From assembly GCA_023481175.1 (NCBI GenBank), contig JAMCWM010000051.1, positions 1 to 48,541 on the forward strand: DNA of 48,541 nucleotides. The letters run 5' to 3'. Shown here piece by piece: positions 35,213 to 44,015 of this stretch (its first letter is position 1; every line of letters begins with the position of its first letter). The position numbers and the translations under genes are program-made. Source of the DNA: Nitrospirota bacterium (GTDB taxonomy: Bacteria; Nitrospirota; Leptospirillia; Leptospirillales; Leptospirillaceae). The notes under the pieces were generated by a model, which worked only from the letters and a program-made list of their open reading frames with translations, searched no databases and had not been told where the DNA came from.

Positions 35213-36574
35213 GTGAAAAACTTCCTCAGATCGCTTGTTTCAGGGTCCCTGGTCCCGATCGGTCTTGTGTCTTTTTTTATTCTGGGTGGATGCGCTCATT
35301 CCGGCGGCCTTCACCCCTTTCGCTCACAAAAAGGTCTTCTTGCACCCATCAGTAATCCGGATTCTCTTGTTTCCGATCCGGTCTCTCTCTCCCTTTATCT
35401 GGGTGATGCCTTCAATTCCCGGAGGGAGGGAGGAACGGTCCTTTACGGGCGTCGTCTGGAAGAAAAACTCCAAAAGCTTATGGGGGGACAGGTCTCGGAA
35501 GTTTGCCAAACACTTCCATGCTATGCCGATGCTGCCCGCAAATTGCATCTTAGTTTCATTCTCTCTGCGACTCTGCGAAAAGATGAAACCCAAGCCAGGC
35601 CTGAGGGAATTCTTGCGCTGACCCGATGGTCGGTCGATCCGTTGTTTCCGCAAACAACCGTCCCTCTGGAGTTTCCCTTGGATCGGGGGAGACCCTCTTA
35701 TGAAAGGTTGATCGACAACGCAGTGTCCAAACTGATGGACCGGATCGAGGTCCGTTCCGATGCAAAGGGAAGAACCACCCACCTCGCCGCAACAGCCGCT
35801 ATAGGACGTCTGGTGGCTGAAGGAAAGATCGATCAGGCCCTGAGACGGGCCGAGGCCCTTTTCCAGAACCAATCCGGCCCTTCCCTCTCCCGGAGATTCT
35901 ATTCGACATTGTACCGCCTTGAAATGAGTGCTGGCAAACCAGAAATGGCGTATGTTGTAGGTGAGGCCGCAATCAGAAATCGCCGTGCCTCGTCCGGGTT
36001 GCTCTTGCAGATGGCCCGTGATGCGCGCGGCAGCGGGCTGACGAACCGGGAAAGGAATATTCTTTACCAGGGCTTGAGCCTTTATCCCAATGACCGTTTT
36101 TTCTGGCGCCAGCTTGTCGATGAGGCCATACGAAGGGAGGACTTCGTCCAGGCATTCAAGATCATACGGATCTTCGACAAAAGGAATCCCTCTCCTGCTG
36201 AACATCCGCATTTTCGGAGCGAGATTTATGCATGTCTTGTCGGGATGGGGCGGGGAGACGAAGCCGATCTCTGGTATCGCCGGTATATCGAAAAGCACAA
36301 ACCGGGATCCGTGATGCCAAGGCCCTATCTTGCCCATGCCCTGGTCAGTCGCGAGTTGCAGAAGGGGTTGTGGAAAGCGGCAGAAACGAAGGCACGAGGC
36401 TTCATTGCCATGGGCGTACGCTCAAAAAGCCTTTACGCCGACTGGATGACCGCCCTGGGAGCCGACAACAATTCGATCGAGGAAGCACGCGCGGCAAGGG
36501 AGGCAATTTCGTCCGGGTACGGCTCACGATGGATACGGGACCAGCTTGCCTATCTCGAACAAAAGGGGTACTGA
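35213..36574 (+). CDS. Lipoprotein with helical repeats, function unknown
   Basis: The signal peptide ends in a lipobox FILGGC (Cys at about residue 27), so it is a predicted lipoprotein. The first domain (about 50-175) contains a Cys-x4-Cys pair (CQTLPC) and a pattern like the nucleoside-fold sensor domains of TolB-N/FlgO-like proteins (…C…C…A.KL.LSFILSATL). The rest, about 185-450, looks like TPR or Sel1-type helical hairpins (QALRRAEALFQN…, FVQAFKIIRIFDKRNPSP…). GTG start without a Shine-Dalgarno; a TATAAT at 35164-35169 with TTGCAA 15 bp upstream could be its promoter. 453 aa; pgsA follows after 6 bp. Confidence 0.72.
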   Translation: MKNFLRSLVSGSLVPIGLVSFFILGGCAHSGGLHPFRSQKGLLAPISNPDSLVSDPVSLSLYLGDAFNSRREGGTVLYGRRLEEKLQKLMGGQVSEVCQTLPCYADAARKLHLSFILSATLRKDETQARPEGILALTRWSVDPLFPQTTVPLEFPLDRGRPSYERLIDNAVSKLMDRIEVRSDAKGRTTHLAATAAIGRLVAEGKIDQALRRAEALFQNQSGPSLSRRFYSTLYRLEMSAGKPEMAYVVGEAAIRNRRASSGLLLQMARDARGSGLTNRERNILYQGLSLYPNDRFFWRQLVDEAIRREDFVQAFKIIRIFDKRNPSPAEHPHFRSEIYACLVGMGRGDEADLWYRRYIEKHKPGSVMPRPYLAHALVSRELQKGLWKAAETKARGFIAMGVRSKSLYADWMTALGADNNSIEEARAAREAISSGYGSRWIRDQLAYLEQKGY

Positions 36575-36580
36575 TCACCA

Positions 36581-37135
36581 TTGACGATTCCGAATATTCT
36601 TTCTGTCTTGCGGATTCTCCTGGCTCCGGTGTTCTTCGGTCTTGTGGCCTACAAGAATATGACATGGGCATTCTGGGTTTTTTTTGTGGGGGGACTGACT
36701 GACAGCCTCGATGGTCTTCTGGCCCGCCTTCTCGATCAAAAAACCAAGCTCGGGAAAACACTTGATCCAGTCGCCGACAAGGTTTTCCTATCGTCCTCGG
36801 CACTTTGTCTGGGATGGTATGGAATCATTCCCCGATGGGTGGTCATTGTCTTTGTGACCCGGGATATTCTTCTCGTATCCGGGGTCGTTCTGTTAAAGCT
36901 TGTCGATAGTCCGATACCCGTTGAGCCCCATCTTTTAGGGAAGACGACGACAGGTTTTCAGGTGTTCTACCTCGGGTTCGTTGTGATGAATATCGCAGGC
37001 GTCAAATTCAGTGCCATCATTTCTCCCTTGGAGGTTGGATCGGTCATTTTTTCTCTACTCTCTGGCGGATACTATATATTTCGTGGGCTCTCCTGGGTCC
37101 AGAAGGAAAAAAATGGAAGCCATCGAAGCGCATGA
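36581..37135 (+). CDS. pgsA: CDP-diacylglycerol-glycerol-3-phosphate 3-phosphatidyltransferase PgsA
   Basis: Membrane enzyme of phosphatidylglycerol synthesis. The CDP-alcohol phosphotransferase motif D-G-x2-A-R-x8-G-x3-D-x3-D is complete in DGLLARLLDQKTKLGKTLDPVADK (about residues 44-68). Four to five membrane helices follow. The N-terminus MTIPNILSVLRILLAPVFF is typical. TTG start, 184 aa. It overlaps the next gene by 23 bp. Other CDP-alcohol transferases share the motif, so the acceptor is inferred from overall likeness. Confidence 0.88.
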   Translation: MTIPNILSVLRILLAPVFFGLVAYKNMTWAFWVFFVGGLTDSLDGLLARLLDQKTKLGKTLDPVADKVFLSSSALCLGWYGIIPRWVVIVFVTRDILLVSGVVLLKLVDSPIPVEPHLLGKTTTGFQVFYLGFVVMNIAGVKFSAIISPLEVGSVIFSLLSGGYYIFRGLSWVQKEKNGSHRSA

Positions 37136-38495
37136 CCAAACAAATGAATCAAAGACCTCGTACGGACTCCTGATCAAGGAGGTTTTTCCCGACAGTCCGG
37201 CCGTTTTGGCCGGTATCGAGGCGGGTGATCGCCTTGTCTCCATTAACGGGTTTGTTCTCAGGGACCTCATCGATCTTGAGTTCTGCCAGTCCGATTCGGA
37301 GATCCTGGTGGAATACAGACGCCAGGGGCAGTCCCATCAGGTCGAAATAGAAAAGGATCCGGACACCTCTCTCGGAATCGTCGTGGATCCTCCCCCCATC
37401 CGACGATGCCCTAATGATTGTGAATTCTGCTTCGTCGACCAGATGCCGGAAGGAGCGCGAAAATCCCTTTATATTCGCGACGAGGATTACCGATACAGCT
37501 TTCTGTATGGGAACTTCATCACCCTGACAAATCTCACGGAGAAGGATTATGTGAGAATCCTGGAGCAACGCCTCTCCCCCCTTTATATTTCCGTTCATGC
37601 CACCCCGCGGGATATCCGTCGGAAGATCCTCAAAAATGAAAAGGCCCCGGATATTCTTCCTCTCCTCAGACGCCTTTCGGAGGGGGGGATCACTCTGCAC
37701 ACCCAGGTCGTCTTGACTCCTGGAGTAAATGACCAGGAAGTCCTTGAAAGGACTTGGCGCGACTTGCTGGACCTTTACCCGGGAGTCGGGTCCCTGGCGG
37801 TTGTCCCTGTAGGACTGACGGCTCACCGGGAGGGATTGCCCGACCTCCCATTGATCGACAGCGAGTATGCCGCGAAGATGCTGAAGATCCTTTCCTCCAT
37901 GCAAAAGGCTTCGATCGAAAATGTCGGGGATCCTTTCATCTTCCCTGCTGATGAGTGGTATGTCCTGTCAGGGCGTTCATTTCCATCGCTATCCCGCTAT
38001 GGGGATTTGCCCCAGCTCGGGAACGGCGTAGGTCTTGTTCCCCTGTTCCAGCGTCAATGGAAAAAGTCTATGAGGGCCTTGCGCTTTCCCCTTTCAAAAC
38101 GACTTGTCCTGGTGACCGGAATGGCATTTTCCCCTTATCTTCGGGAGCTGACCGCCCTCTTCGAAAAATCCCGGAAATCGGGAAAAGAGGAATTGACCGT
38201 ACTCCCGGTGGTGAACAGGTATCTCGGCCCGACAGTGACTGTGGCCGGTCTCCTTTCGTCCCGCGACATTATCGCGGCAGTTCGGGAAACCTCTCTTCCG
38301 GAAGGATCCTGTCTTTGTATTCCGGAGATCTGTCTTCGTGACGGAACGGATATCCTGATCGATGATGGGTCCATTGGGGAGATCGCCGGTGAGACAGGCT
38401 TGGAGACTGTCGCCGTTCCCTCTTCGGCCCGGGAATTCCTGCTCTGGATCAGGGAGACCCTGGAGGAGGGGGCTTTAAAGGAGGCTTCCGCTTGA
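37113..38495 (+). CDS. DUF512 radical-SAM-like protein with N-terminal PDZ domain
   Basis: Begins with a PDZ-like domain (FPDSPAVLAGIEAGDRLVSINGFVLRDLIDLEF, about 23-55). A cysteine cluster Cys99-x3-Cys103-x2-Cys106 (CPNDCEFC) then fits a radical-SAM 4Fe-4S site, followed by FVDQMPEGARKSLYIRDEDYRYSFLYGNFITLTNL, the DUF512 signature, and a C-terminal DUF512 domain (VNRYLGPTVTVAGLL…). The family is widespread and of unknown substrate. ATG 37113 has AAGGA upstream and gives 460 aa; the frame upstream is only pgsA in another frame. The stop overlaps ispE. Confidence 0.88.
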   Translation: MEAIEAHDQTNESKTSYGLLIKEVFPDSPAVLAGIEAGDRLVSINGFVLRDLIDLEFCQSDSEILVEYRRQGQSHQVEIEKDPDTSLGIVVDPPPIRRCPNDCEFCFVDQMPEGARKSLYIRDEDYRYSFLYGNFITLTNLTEKDYVRILEQRLSPLYISVHATPRDIRRKILKNEKAPDILPLLRRLSEGGITLHTQVVLTPGVNDQEVLERTWRDLLDLYPGVGSLAVVPVGLTAHREGLPDLPLIDSEYAAKMLKILSSMQKASIENVGDPFIFPADEWYVLSGRSFPSLSRYGDLPQLGNGVGLVPLFQRQWKKSMRALRFPLSKRLVLVTGMAFSPYLRELTALFEKSRKSGKEELTVLPVVNRYLGPTVTVAGLLSSRDIIAAVRETSLPEGSCLCIPEICLRDGTDILIDDGSIGEIAGETGLETVAVPSSAREFLLWIRETLEEGALKEASA

Positions 38496-39403
38496 TGTCC
38501 GCGAATACCCTGTATCTTCGCACTCCGGCAAAGATCAATCTTTCCCTCGTGGCTCTGGGTAAGCGTGCCGATGGCTATCACGAGCTTCTGACGGAGATGG
38601 TCATGATCGATCTTTACGATGACCTTCTTCTCGAGAGAACTCTCGATCCCGGAATCCATCTTCGTTTGTCAGGGAGAACAGTCGACGGAGATCTGTCCGC
38701 AAATCTCGTTGTCAGGGCCCTCTCCCTTTTGTGGGAGGCATCCAAAAAAAAAGGGCTGAATCCTTCGGGAGGGTTTGCGGCAGATCTGTCCAAGAAAATC
38801 CCTGTGGGTGCCGGTCTCGGCGGAGGATCCTCAAATGCTGCGATTGCCCTCTGGGGTGGGAACAGACTCCTGGGCCACCCGCTCTCCATTGATGACTTAA
38901 GAGACTTGGGGCGGAGCCTCGGAGCCGATGTTCCCTTTTTTCTGGGATCTCCGCGAGCCATGGGCGTCGGCCGGGGCGATATTCTGATCCCTCTTCCTCC
39001 TCCGGAGCCTGTGGCAATCCTTCTCTGGAATCCGGAAATCCCCCTTCCGACACCCGCCGTCTACAAAGCCCTGGATCCTGCCGACCTGGAGTACAAAGGA
39101 CCCGTCGAATTGACAGAAAAAGAACGTTCTAATAGAATTGGTAGTCTTTTGAAATCCGGTGTTCTTGTTAACTCTCTGGAAAGGCCGGCCATCGGCCTTT
39201 GTCCGCAAATCGGCAAGGGAATAGAATTTCTCGAGAAAATCAGGCCCGGAAACGTCAGGATGACCGGATCGGGACCGACGGTCTTTGCCAGATTTTCTGT
39301 GCGAGAAAAAGCGGTCGAAGTTTCCGGAGAGATAACGACTGCGCTGGGCGGGTGGGCCGGGGTGTTCGGTGTCCTTTCGGAATCGCCCGTCCCGGGGATT
39401 TGA
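38495..39403 (+). CDS. ispE: 4-diphosphocytidyl-2-C-methyl-D-erythritol kinase IspE
   Basis: GHMP kinase of the MEP isoprenoid pathway, supplying precursors for undecaprenyl phosphate and hopanoids. N-terminal TPAKINLSLVALGKRADGYHEL, the ATP loop IPVGAGLGGGSSNAAIAL (about 105-122), ADVPFFL, and the C-terminal RMTGSGPTVFARF are diagnostic. ATG 38495 (TGATG junction) has AAAGGAGG 10 nt upstream; 302 aa. A tRNA-Gln follows after 47 bp. Confidence 0.93.
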   Translation: MSANTLYLRTPAKINLSLVALGKRADGYHELLTEMVMIDLYDDLLLERTLDPGIHLRLSGRTVDGDLSANLVVRALSLLWEASKKKGLNPSGGFAADLSKKIPVGAGLGGGSSNAAIALWGGNRLLGHPLSIDDLRDLGRSLGADVPFFLGSPRAMGVGRGDILIPLPPPEPVAILLWNPEIPLPTPAVYKALDPADLEYKGPVELTEKERSNRIGSLLKSGVLVNSLERPAIGLCPQIGKGIEFLEKIRPGNVRMTGSGPTVFARFSVREKAVEVSGEITTALGGWAGVFGVLSESPVPGI

Positions 39404-39450
39404 TTCACGGGACCGTAGAGAATCTCTTTGATCAATTTGACAGGACTTCT

Positions 39451-39525
39451 TGGGGCGTCGACAAGCGGCAAGTCACGAGATTTTGGATCTCGCATTCCCA
39501 GGTTCGAATCCTGGCGCCCCAGCCA
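39451..39525 (+). tRNA. tRNA-Gln (anticodon TTG)
   Basis: Complete cloverleaf: acceptor TGGGGCG (39451-39457) with CGCCCCA (39515-39521), D-arm GAC…GTC, anticodon stem CGAGA/TCTCG around the loop TTTTGGA (anticodon TTG, reading CAA), T-arm CCAGG-TTCGAAT-CCTGG, discriminator G and an encoded CCA (39523-39525). The U1-A72 pair and G73 are typical of glutamine tRNA. No own promoter is evident; it may be cotranscribed with ispE. Confidence 0.96.
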
Positions 39526-39627
39526 GATTCAATAATAAAACCGCCGATTGTGTGAGTGCGGAAAGGATGGCCCGTCATGGTGGAAAAGGGACAATAATGT
39601 TTCTTGCTCAGGAGGGTTGAGTCGGTC

Positions 39628-40566
39628 GTGAGGGAAATAAAGATATTTTCTGGCAACGCCAACATAGCCCTGGCTCAGGAAATTGTTTCCTACCTTAAGG
39701 CTCCTCTCGGGGTCGCGACCGTCGGAGCATTTTCCGATGGCGAGGTCCGGGTAAGGGTCGATGAAAATGTTCGCGGAAACGACGTCTTTCTGATCCAGTC
39801 CCTTTCGCATCCCGTCAATACCCATCTGATGGAGCTCCTGGTCATGATTGATGCGGTAAAAAGGGCATCGGCCCAGAGGATTACCGCCGTTATCCCTTAC
39901 TACGCCTATGCGCGCCAGGACCGGAAGGACCAGCCCCGGGTCCCCATCACAGCCAAGCTTGTCGCGGATCTGATCACCACCGCGGGGGCCTCCCGCATCC
40001 TGACCCTGGATCTTCATACGGGACAACTGCAGGGATTTTTCAATATTCCGGTCGACCACCTTCACGGGACCCCTGTTCTCATCGAACCGCTGAAAAAAAT
40101 GTCCGGACAAAACCTTGTCCTCCTTTCGCCGGATGCCGGCGGTGTTGAGAGGACAAGAGTCTTTGCCAAGCGGCTTCAGGCCCCCCTTGCCATTATCGAC
40201 AAGAGGCGCGAAGGCCCAAATCAGTCCCAGGTGATGAATATCATCGGAGATGTGGCGGGAAAGACCGCAGTCATCCTCGACGATATGATCGATACTGCGG
40301 GAACGATCACCCAGGGAGCCCAGGCGGCTGTCGATGCCGGAGCCAAAAGAGTGGTGGCTGTGGCCACCCATCCGGTTCTTTCCGGAATGGCCCTTGAGCG
40401 ATTGAACAAGTCAGTGATAGATGAGGTCATTGTGACGAATTCCATTCCCATGGGAGGGAAGGATGAAGTTTGTCGCAAGCTTCGGGTCTATTCGATTGCG
40501 CCCCTTCTGGGGGAGGCGATCAGGAGAATTCACGAGGACGATTCGGTGAGCTCTTTGTTCATCTGA
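39628..40566 (+). CDS. prs: Ribose-phosphate pyrophosphokinase Prs
   Basis: Makes PRPP from ribose 5-phosphate and ATP. N-terminal IKIFSGNANIALAQEIVSYL, flexible-loop YYAYARQDRKDQPRVPITAKLVADL, metal site LTLDLHTGQLQGFF, and the PRPP loop VILDDMIDTAGTI are all present. GTG 39628 matches the family start; a TTG at 39604 would add eight residues. AGGAGG is present but 12 nt away. 312 aa, normal. Confidence 0.95.
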   Translation: MREIKIFSGNANIALAQEIVSYLKAPLGVATVGAFSDGEVRVRVDENVRGNDVFLIQSLSHPVNTHLMELLVMIDAVKRASAQRITAVIPYYAYARQDRKDQPRVPITAKLVADLITTAGASRILTLDLHTGQLQGFFNIPVDHLHGTPVLIEPLKKMSGQNLVLLSPDAGGVERTRVFAKRLQAPLAIIDKRREGPNQSQVMNIIGDVAGKTAVILDDMIDTAGTITQGAQAAVDAGAKRVVAVATHPVLSGMALERLNKSVIDEVIVTNSIPMGGKDEVCRKLRVYSIAPLLGEAIRRIHEDDSVSSLFI

Positions 40567-40619
40567 GATCTGTCGGAATCATTCGCCGGCGCATTTAGGC
40601 AAAATAAAAGGAGGAAGGT

Positions 40620-41195
40620 GTGGAACACAGCAATCTGAAGGTCATGGTCAGAGAAAAGAACGGAAAGGGAGTGGCCAGGTCGCTTCGCCGGATCGGCCAT
40701 ATTCCCGCGGTCGTCTATGGAGGGGGGAAGTCCCTTTCTCTTTCCGCGTCCCTGAAGGATGTGGAAAAGGCTCTGCATACACACGCAGGAAAGAATGCCC
40801 TTTTTGATCTCGAGATCAACGACGGAAAGAAGCTCCAGAATGCCCTGACACTTGTCCGGGACATCCAGAGGGATCCGATTACTGGCAAAATTCTCCATCT
40901 GGATTTTTATGAAGTTTCTGAAAAGGCGAAGATCAGAAACCGGGTCCCTCTTGAAGTCATTGGCGACATTCCGGCCGGTGTCAAGAAGGGTGGTATCCTG
41001 GACTTCGTGATGAGGGAACTGCATGTCGAGTGTCTTTCCTTTCAGATGCCTGACCATATAAAGGTCGATGTATCCGGACTTGAAATCAACCAGACCCTAC
41101 ACGTGAAGGAGATAGGCCTTCCTCCTGGTGTGACGGTCCTGGATGATGGAAATTCTGTGGCCATCCATGTCATTCCGCCAAAGGCTGAAGCCTAG
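40620..41195 (+). CDS. rplY: 50S ribosomal protein L25 (CTC form)
   Basis: Binds 5S rRNA. The N-terminal L25 domain has VMVREKNGKGVARSLRRIGHIPAVVYGGGKS, and a C-terminal TL5/CTC domain (about residues 95-185) makes this the longer general-stress form rather than the 94-aa E. coli protein. GTG start with AAAAGGAGGAAGG upstream. 191 aa. prs-rplY-pth-ychF is a common order. Confidence 0.93.
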   Translation: MEHSNLKVMVREKNGKGVARSLRRIGHIPAVVYGGGKSLSLSASLKDVEKALHTHAGKNALFDLEINDGKKLQNALTLVRDIQRDPITGKILHLDFYEVSEKAKIRNRVPLEVIGDIPAGVKKGGILDFVMRELHVECLSFQMPDHIKVDVSGLEINQTLHVKEIGLPPGVTVLDDGNSVAIHVIPPKAEA

Positions 41196-41245
41196 TTTCC
41201 TGGATTGCGACTGGATAGACTGGACGGGTTGACGGAGGTGGGTGC

Positions 41246-41791
41246 TTGCCTTTGGTCATCATAGGCCTGGGAAATCCCGGACCGGAGTATGCGGGAACAC
41301 GCCACAACGTCGGAAAGATGCTACTGGATTACTTTTCGGAAAAATATGGCATCCCCCTGGAGAAAAAACAGGGGAGCGTCCTTTTTGGAGATGGGGCGTG
41401 GCGGACCCATCGCCTTTTGCTTGTTTTTCCTTTGACATTCATGAATCTGAGCGGGAAGATCGTGCCCTGGCTGAAACTGAAGGGGGCGGGTGATCCATCT
41501 CAGTGGTTGCTTCTCCATGACGATCTGGATACTCCTTTCGGAATGGTTCGTTTCCGCGAAAAGGGAGGCTCTGGTGGACAACGTGGAGTCGAGTCCATTC
41601 TCGGCGCAGCCGGCTCTAAGGACATTTCAAGGATCAAGCTTGGAATTGGCCGACCGGCCTTTGCGGACACAAATATCAGTGATTATGTTCTTTCCCCTTT
41701 TTCCAAAGAGGAGAAAGAAAGGCTTCCGGCTCTTTTTGAGAATGCCCATGCCTTGGCGGAAAAATGGTTGCTGGCACGGTCCGGGCATTGA
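41246..41791 (+). CDS. pth: Peptidyl-tRNA hydrolase Pth
   Basis: Releases tRNA from stalled peptidyl-tRNA. It has IIGLGNPGPEYAGTRHNVGKMLLD (catalytic His in TRHNVG), FPLTFMNLSG, and LLLHDDLDTPFGMVRFREKGGSGGQRG. The catalytic Asp is present. The position of the usual second His (GGHNG in E. coli, His113) holds Gln. TTG start, 181 aa. Weak Shine-Dalgarno (GGAGGTGGGTGC). Confidence 0.92.
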   Translation: MPLVIIGLGNPGPEYAGTRHNVGKMLLDYFSEKYGIPLEKKQGSVLFGDGAWRTHRLLLVFPLTFMNLSGKIVPWLKLKGAGDPSQWLLLHDDLDTPFGMVRFREKGGSGGQRGVESILGAAGSKDISRIKLGIGRPAFADTNISDYVLSPFSKEEKERLPALFENAHALAEKWLLARSGH

Positions 41792-41804
41792 TGGGGATGG
41801 TTGA

Positions 41805-42899
41805 GTGGGGCTTTCCTGCGGTATAGTCGGCCTGCCTAATGTCGGGAAGTCGACGCTGTTCAATGCGTTGACTGCCGCGTCAGTGCCGGTGGCCAACTAC
41901 CCTTTTTGTACAATTGACCCTCATTCGGGTATAGTTCCAGTTCCGGACAGGAGGCTGGAGCGACTTGCAGAGCTTTACAACCCGAAAAAAATCACCCCTG
42001 CCACGGTGGAGTTCGTCGATATTGCAGGGTTGGTGAAGGGGGCAAGCCAGGGTGAGGGGCTTGGGAACCAATTTCTAGGACACATACGGTCAGTCGATCT
42101 CATCGTCCATGTGCTTCGGGGATTCCAGGACGGGGACATCACCCACGTCCATGGAGAGGTGAATCCGGTCTCGGACCTCGAAGTGATCGAAACAGAACTC
42201 CTCCTGGCGGACCTGTCCTCCCTGACTACCCGTCTTCCAAAGTTTGAAAAACAATGGAAAACGGGAGGAAAGGAATCCGAGATGCAGAAGAATCTTCTTT
42301 CTGCTGTATTGAAGGGACTTGAGGAGGGCCGTCCCGCAAGGGATGTTCATTCTGATGCTCTGGCCGAGTCGTTCCGGCGGAGTCTCGGGCTTCTGACTGA
42401 CAAGCCTGCGCTGTATGTGGTGAATGTCTCCGAATCCGAGATTCAGGCCCCCTCCGCCCGAATTCCTTCCCTGGAAAGGGCTGTCGCAAAGAGGGGGGGC
42501 TCTCTCATCCCCATATGCGCCAAGTGGGAAGCGGAAATTGCTGAGCTTCCGTCCTCCGAAAGAGCCGTCTTCCTCAAGGAGCTGGGCCTTGAACGGTCCG
42601 GGCTTGACAGGTTGGCCTTCGAAGGGTACAAGTCCTTGGGGTTGGTCACATTTCTTACGGCCGGAGAAATGGAGGTCCGAGCGTGGCCCGTCCTGAAAGG
42701 GACGAGCGCCCCCCGGGCCGCATCGGAGATCCATTCCGATATCGAGCGAGGCTTCATTCGGGCAGAGGTCATGCGTTTTGAGGATCTGGATCGCCTGGGA
42801 TCTGAAAAGGTTGTCAAAGAGAAGGGGCTCCTTCGCCTCGAAGGTAAGGAGTATGTCATTCAGGACGGAGATGTCGTATATTTCCGTTTTCATGTCTAG
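41805..42899 (+). CDS. ychF: Obg-family ATPase YchF
   Basis: YchF/OLA1 is a ribosome-associated ATPase of the Obg family. G1 GLPNVGKSTLFNAL, G3 DIAGLVKGASQGEGLGNQFL and the C-terminal TGS-like domain (EIHSDIERGFIRAEVMRFEDLDRLGS… VIQDGDVVYFRFHV) are typical. The G4 motif reads VVNVSES where most have NVDE; G4 in this subfamily is non-canonical in any case. GTG start, 364 aa. It follows pth by 13 bp. Confidence 0.93.
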   Translation: MGLSCGIVGLPNVGKSTLFNALTAASVPVANYPFCTIDPHSGIVPVPDRRLERLAELYNPKKITPATVEFVDIAGLVKGASQGEGLGNQFLGHIRSVDLIVHVLRGFQDGDITHVHGEVNPVSDLEVIETELLLADLSSLTTRLPKFEKQWKTGGKESEMQKNLLSAVLKGLEEGRPARDVHSDALAESFRRSLGLLTDKPALYVVNVSESEIQAPSARIPSLERAVAKRGGSLIPICAKWEAEIAELPSSERAVFLKELGLERSGLDRLAFEGYKSLGLVTFLTAGEMEVRAWPVLKGTSAPRAASEIHSDIERGFIRAEVMRFEDLDRLGSEKVVKEKGLLRLEGKEYVIQDGDVVYFRFHV

Positions 42900-42921
42900 A
42901 TGAATCGAGAGGTGGGTGCCA

Positions 42922-43305
42922 ATGAATTTTTATGAATGTGTCCTGTTGCTGAAGTCGTCCCTTTCCGAGGAGGAGTCTGCCTCCGTTGTCGGAAAGTTTG
43001 AAAAAATCATCGGAGATCGGAAGGGAACTGTTCATGCGATCCAGCGCCTTGGAAAGAAGAAGCTGGCGTATGAGCTGAAGAAGGAACGAAAGGCCGAGTA
43101 TGTTATCCTATACATCGAGTTGCCGAATGCCTCCGACGAGCTAGAGCTCGAACGGTCGGCCCGTCTTGATGAAAGGGTGCTCAAGAGCATGATCCTCAAA
43201 CGGAAAAAATTGGTCATTCCGCCGACAGAAGGCCACTCCGAACAGGGGCCGGCGGGCGAACCGTCCTCAGAAGGGGTTGCTGAGGTTGAAGGAGCCGCAA
43301 TTTGA
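42922..43305 (+). CDS. rpsF: 30S ribosomal protein S6
   Basis: S6 binds S18 and 16S rRNA in the platform. NFYECVLLLKSSLSEEESASVV and RLGKKKLAYELKKERKAEYVILYIEL are family blocks. A Glu/Gly-rich tail of about 28 residues follows the fold. ATG 42922 with GAGAGGTG upstream is preferred to GTG 42916. 127 aa. It overlaps ssb by 4 bp; rpsF-ssb-rpsR is the universal order. Confidence 0.94.
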   Translation: MNFYECVLLLKSSLSEEESASVVGKFEKIIGDRKGTVHAIQRLGKKKLAYELKKERKAEYVILYIELPNASDELELERSARLDERVLKSMILKRKKLVIPPTEGHSEQGPAGEPSSEGVAEVEGAAI

Positions 43306-43730
43306 GCAGCTTCAACAAAGTCATTCTCATGGGGAATCTGACCAGGGATCCGGAGCTTCGAGTCACGGGCGGCGGCATGTCCGTCGGGACCTTCACTCTG
43401 GCCATCAATAATCGTGTGAGGGGAAACGACGAAAAGGAAGACGTCAGCTTCATTGATTGCGTCGCCTTCGGAAAGCAGGCCGATTTTGTCAAGGAGTATC
43501 TTGGAAAGGGCATGCCGATCCTGCTTGAAGGTCGTCTTCAGCAGAACCGCTGGGAACAGGAAGGGCAAAAGCGCTCGAAGATCGAAGTCATTGCCCAGAC
43601 GTTGACCTTCGTTGGTCCACCCAAGCGATCTTCCGGATCGGCATCCGATTCTTCTTACCGTCAGGAGTCCTATCCGGATCCGGGAGGAGATTTGATCACA
43701 GGACAAGGGGAGTCAGACATTCCCTTTTAA
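43302..43730 (+). CDS. ssb: Single-stranded DNA-binding protein Ssb
   Basis: OB-fold ssDNA binder: NKVILMGNLTRDPELRVTGGGMSVGTFTLAINN, VSFIDCVAFGKQADFVKEYLGKGMPILLEGRLQQNRWEQEGQKRSKIEVIAQ. The acidic interaction tip is present as the last residues DIPF. TTG start overlapping rpsF. 142 aa. Confidence 0.95.
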   Translation: MSSFNKVILMGNLTRDPELRVTGGGMSVGTFTLAINNRVRGNDEKEDVSFIDCVAFGKQADFVKEYLGKGMPILLEGRLQQNRWEQEGQKRSKIEVIAQTLTFVGPPKRSSGSASDSSYRQESYPDPGGDLITGQGESDIPF

Positions 43731-43784
43731 AATCATCGTCATTGCCAAGTCAACGGGAACCGAATCAACGAAAGGAATTTGTCC

Positions 43785-44015
43785 ATGGCCGCTCAGGCTC
43801 GTTCGTTCCAGAGAAAAAAAGTGTGCCGTTTTTGCACCGAAAACCTCCCCATCGATTTCAAGGATCAGGCCACGCTTCATTCCTACCTGACTGAACGGGG
43901 GAAAATCCTTCCTCGAAGGCTGACTGGAACCTGCTCGCACCATCAGAGGGCGGTTTCAAAGGCGATCAAGCAGGCCAGGAATGTTGCATTTCTAGCCTTT
44001 GCCGAGGAAAGCTGA
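43785..44015 (+). CDS. rpsR: 30S ribosomal protein S18 (zinc-binding type)
   Basis: [62 protein letters not shown] is S18. It keeps Cys-x2-Cys and a downstream Cys-x2-His (CSHH), the zinc-binding C+ form. ATG 43785 with AAAGGA upstream; TTG 43779 is less likely. 76 aa. Confidence 0.95.
   Translation: MAAQARSFQRKKVCRFCTENLPIDFKDQATLHSYLTERGKILPRRLTGTCSHHQRAVSKAIKQARNVAFLAFAEES

Noticed and set aside
39437-39442. TTGACA just upstream of tRNA-Gln
   Set aside because: A matching -10 would fall inside the tRNA, so it cannot drive its transcription.
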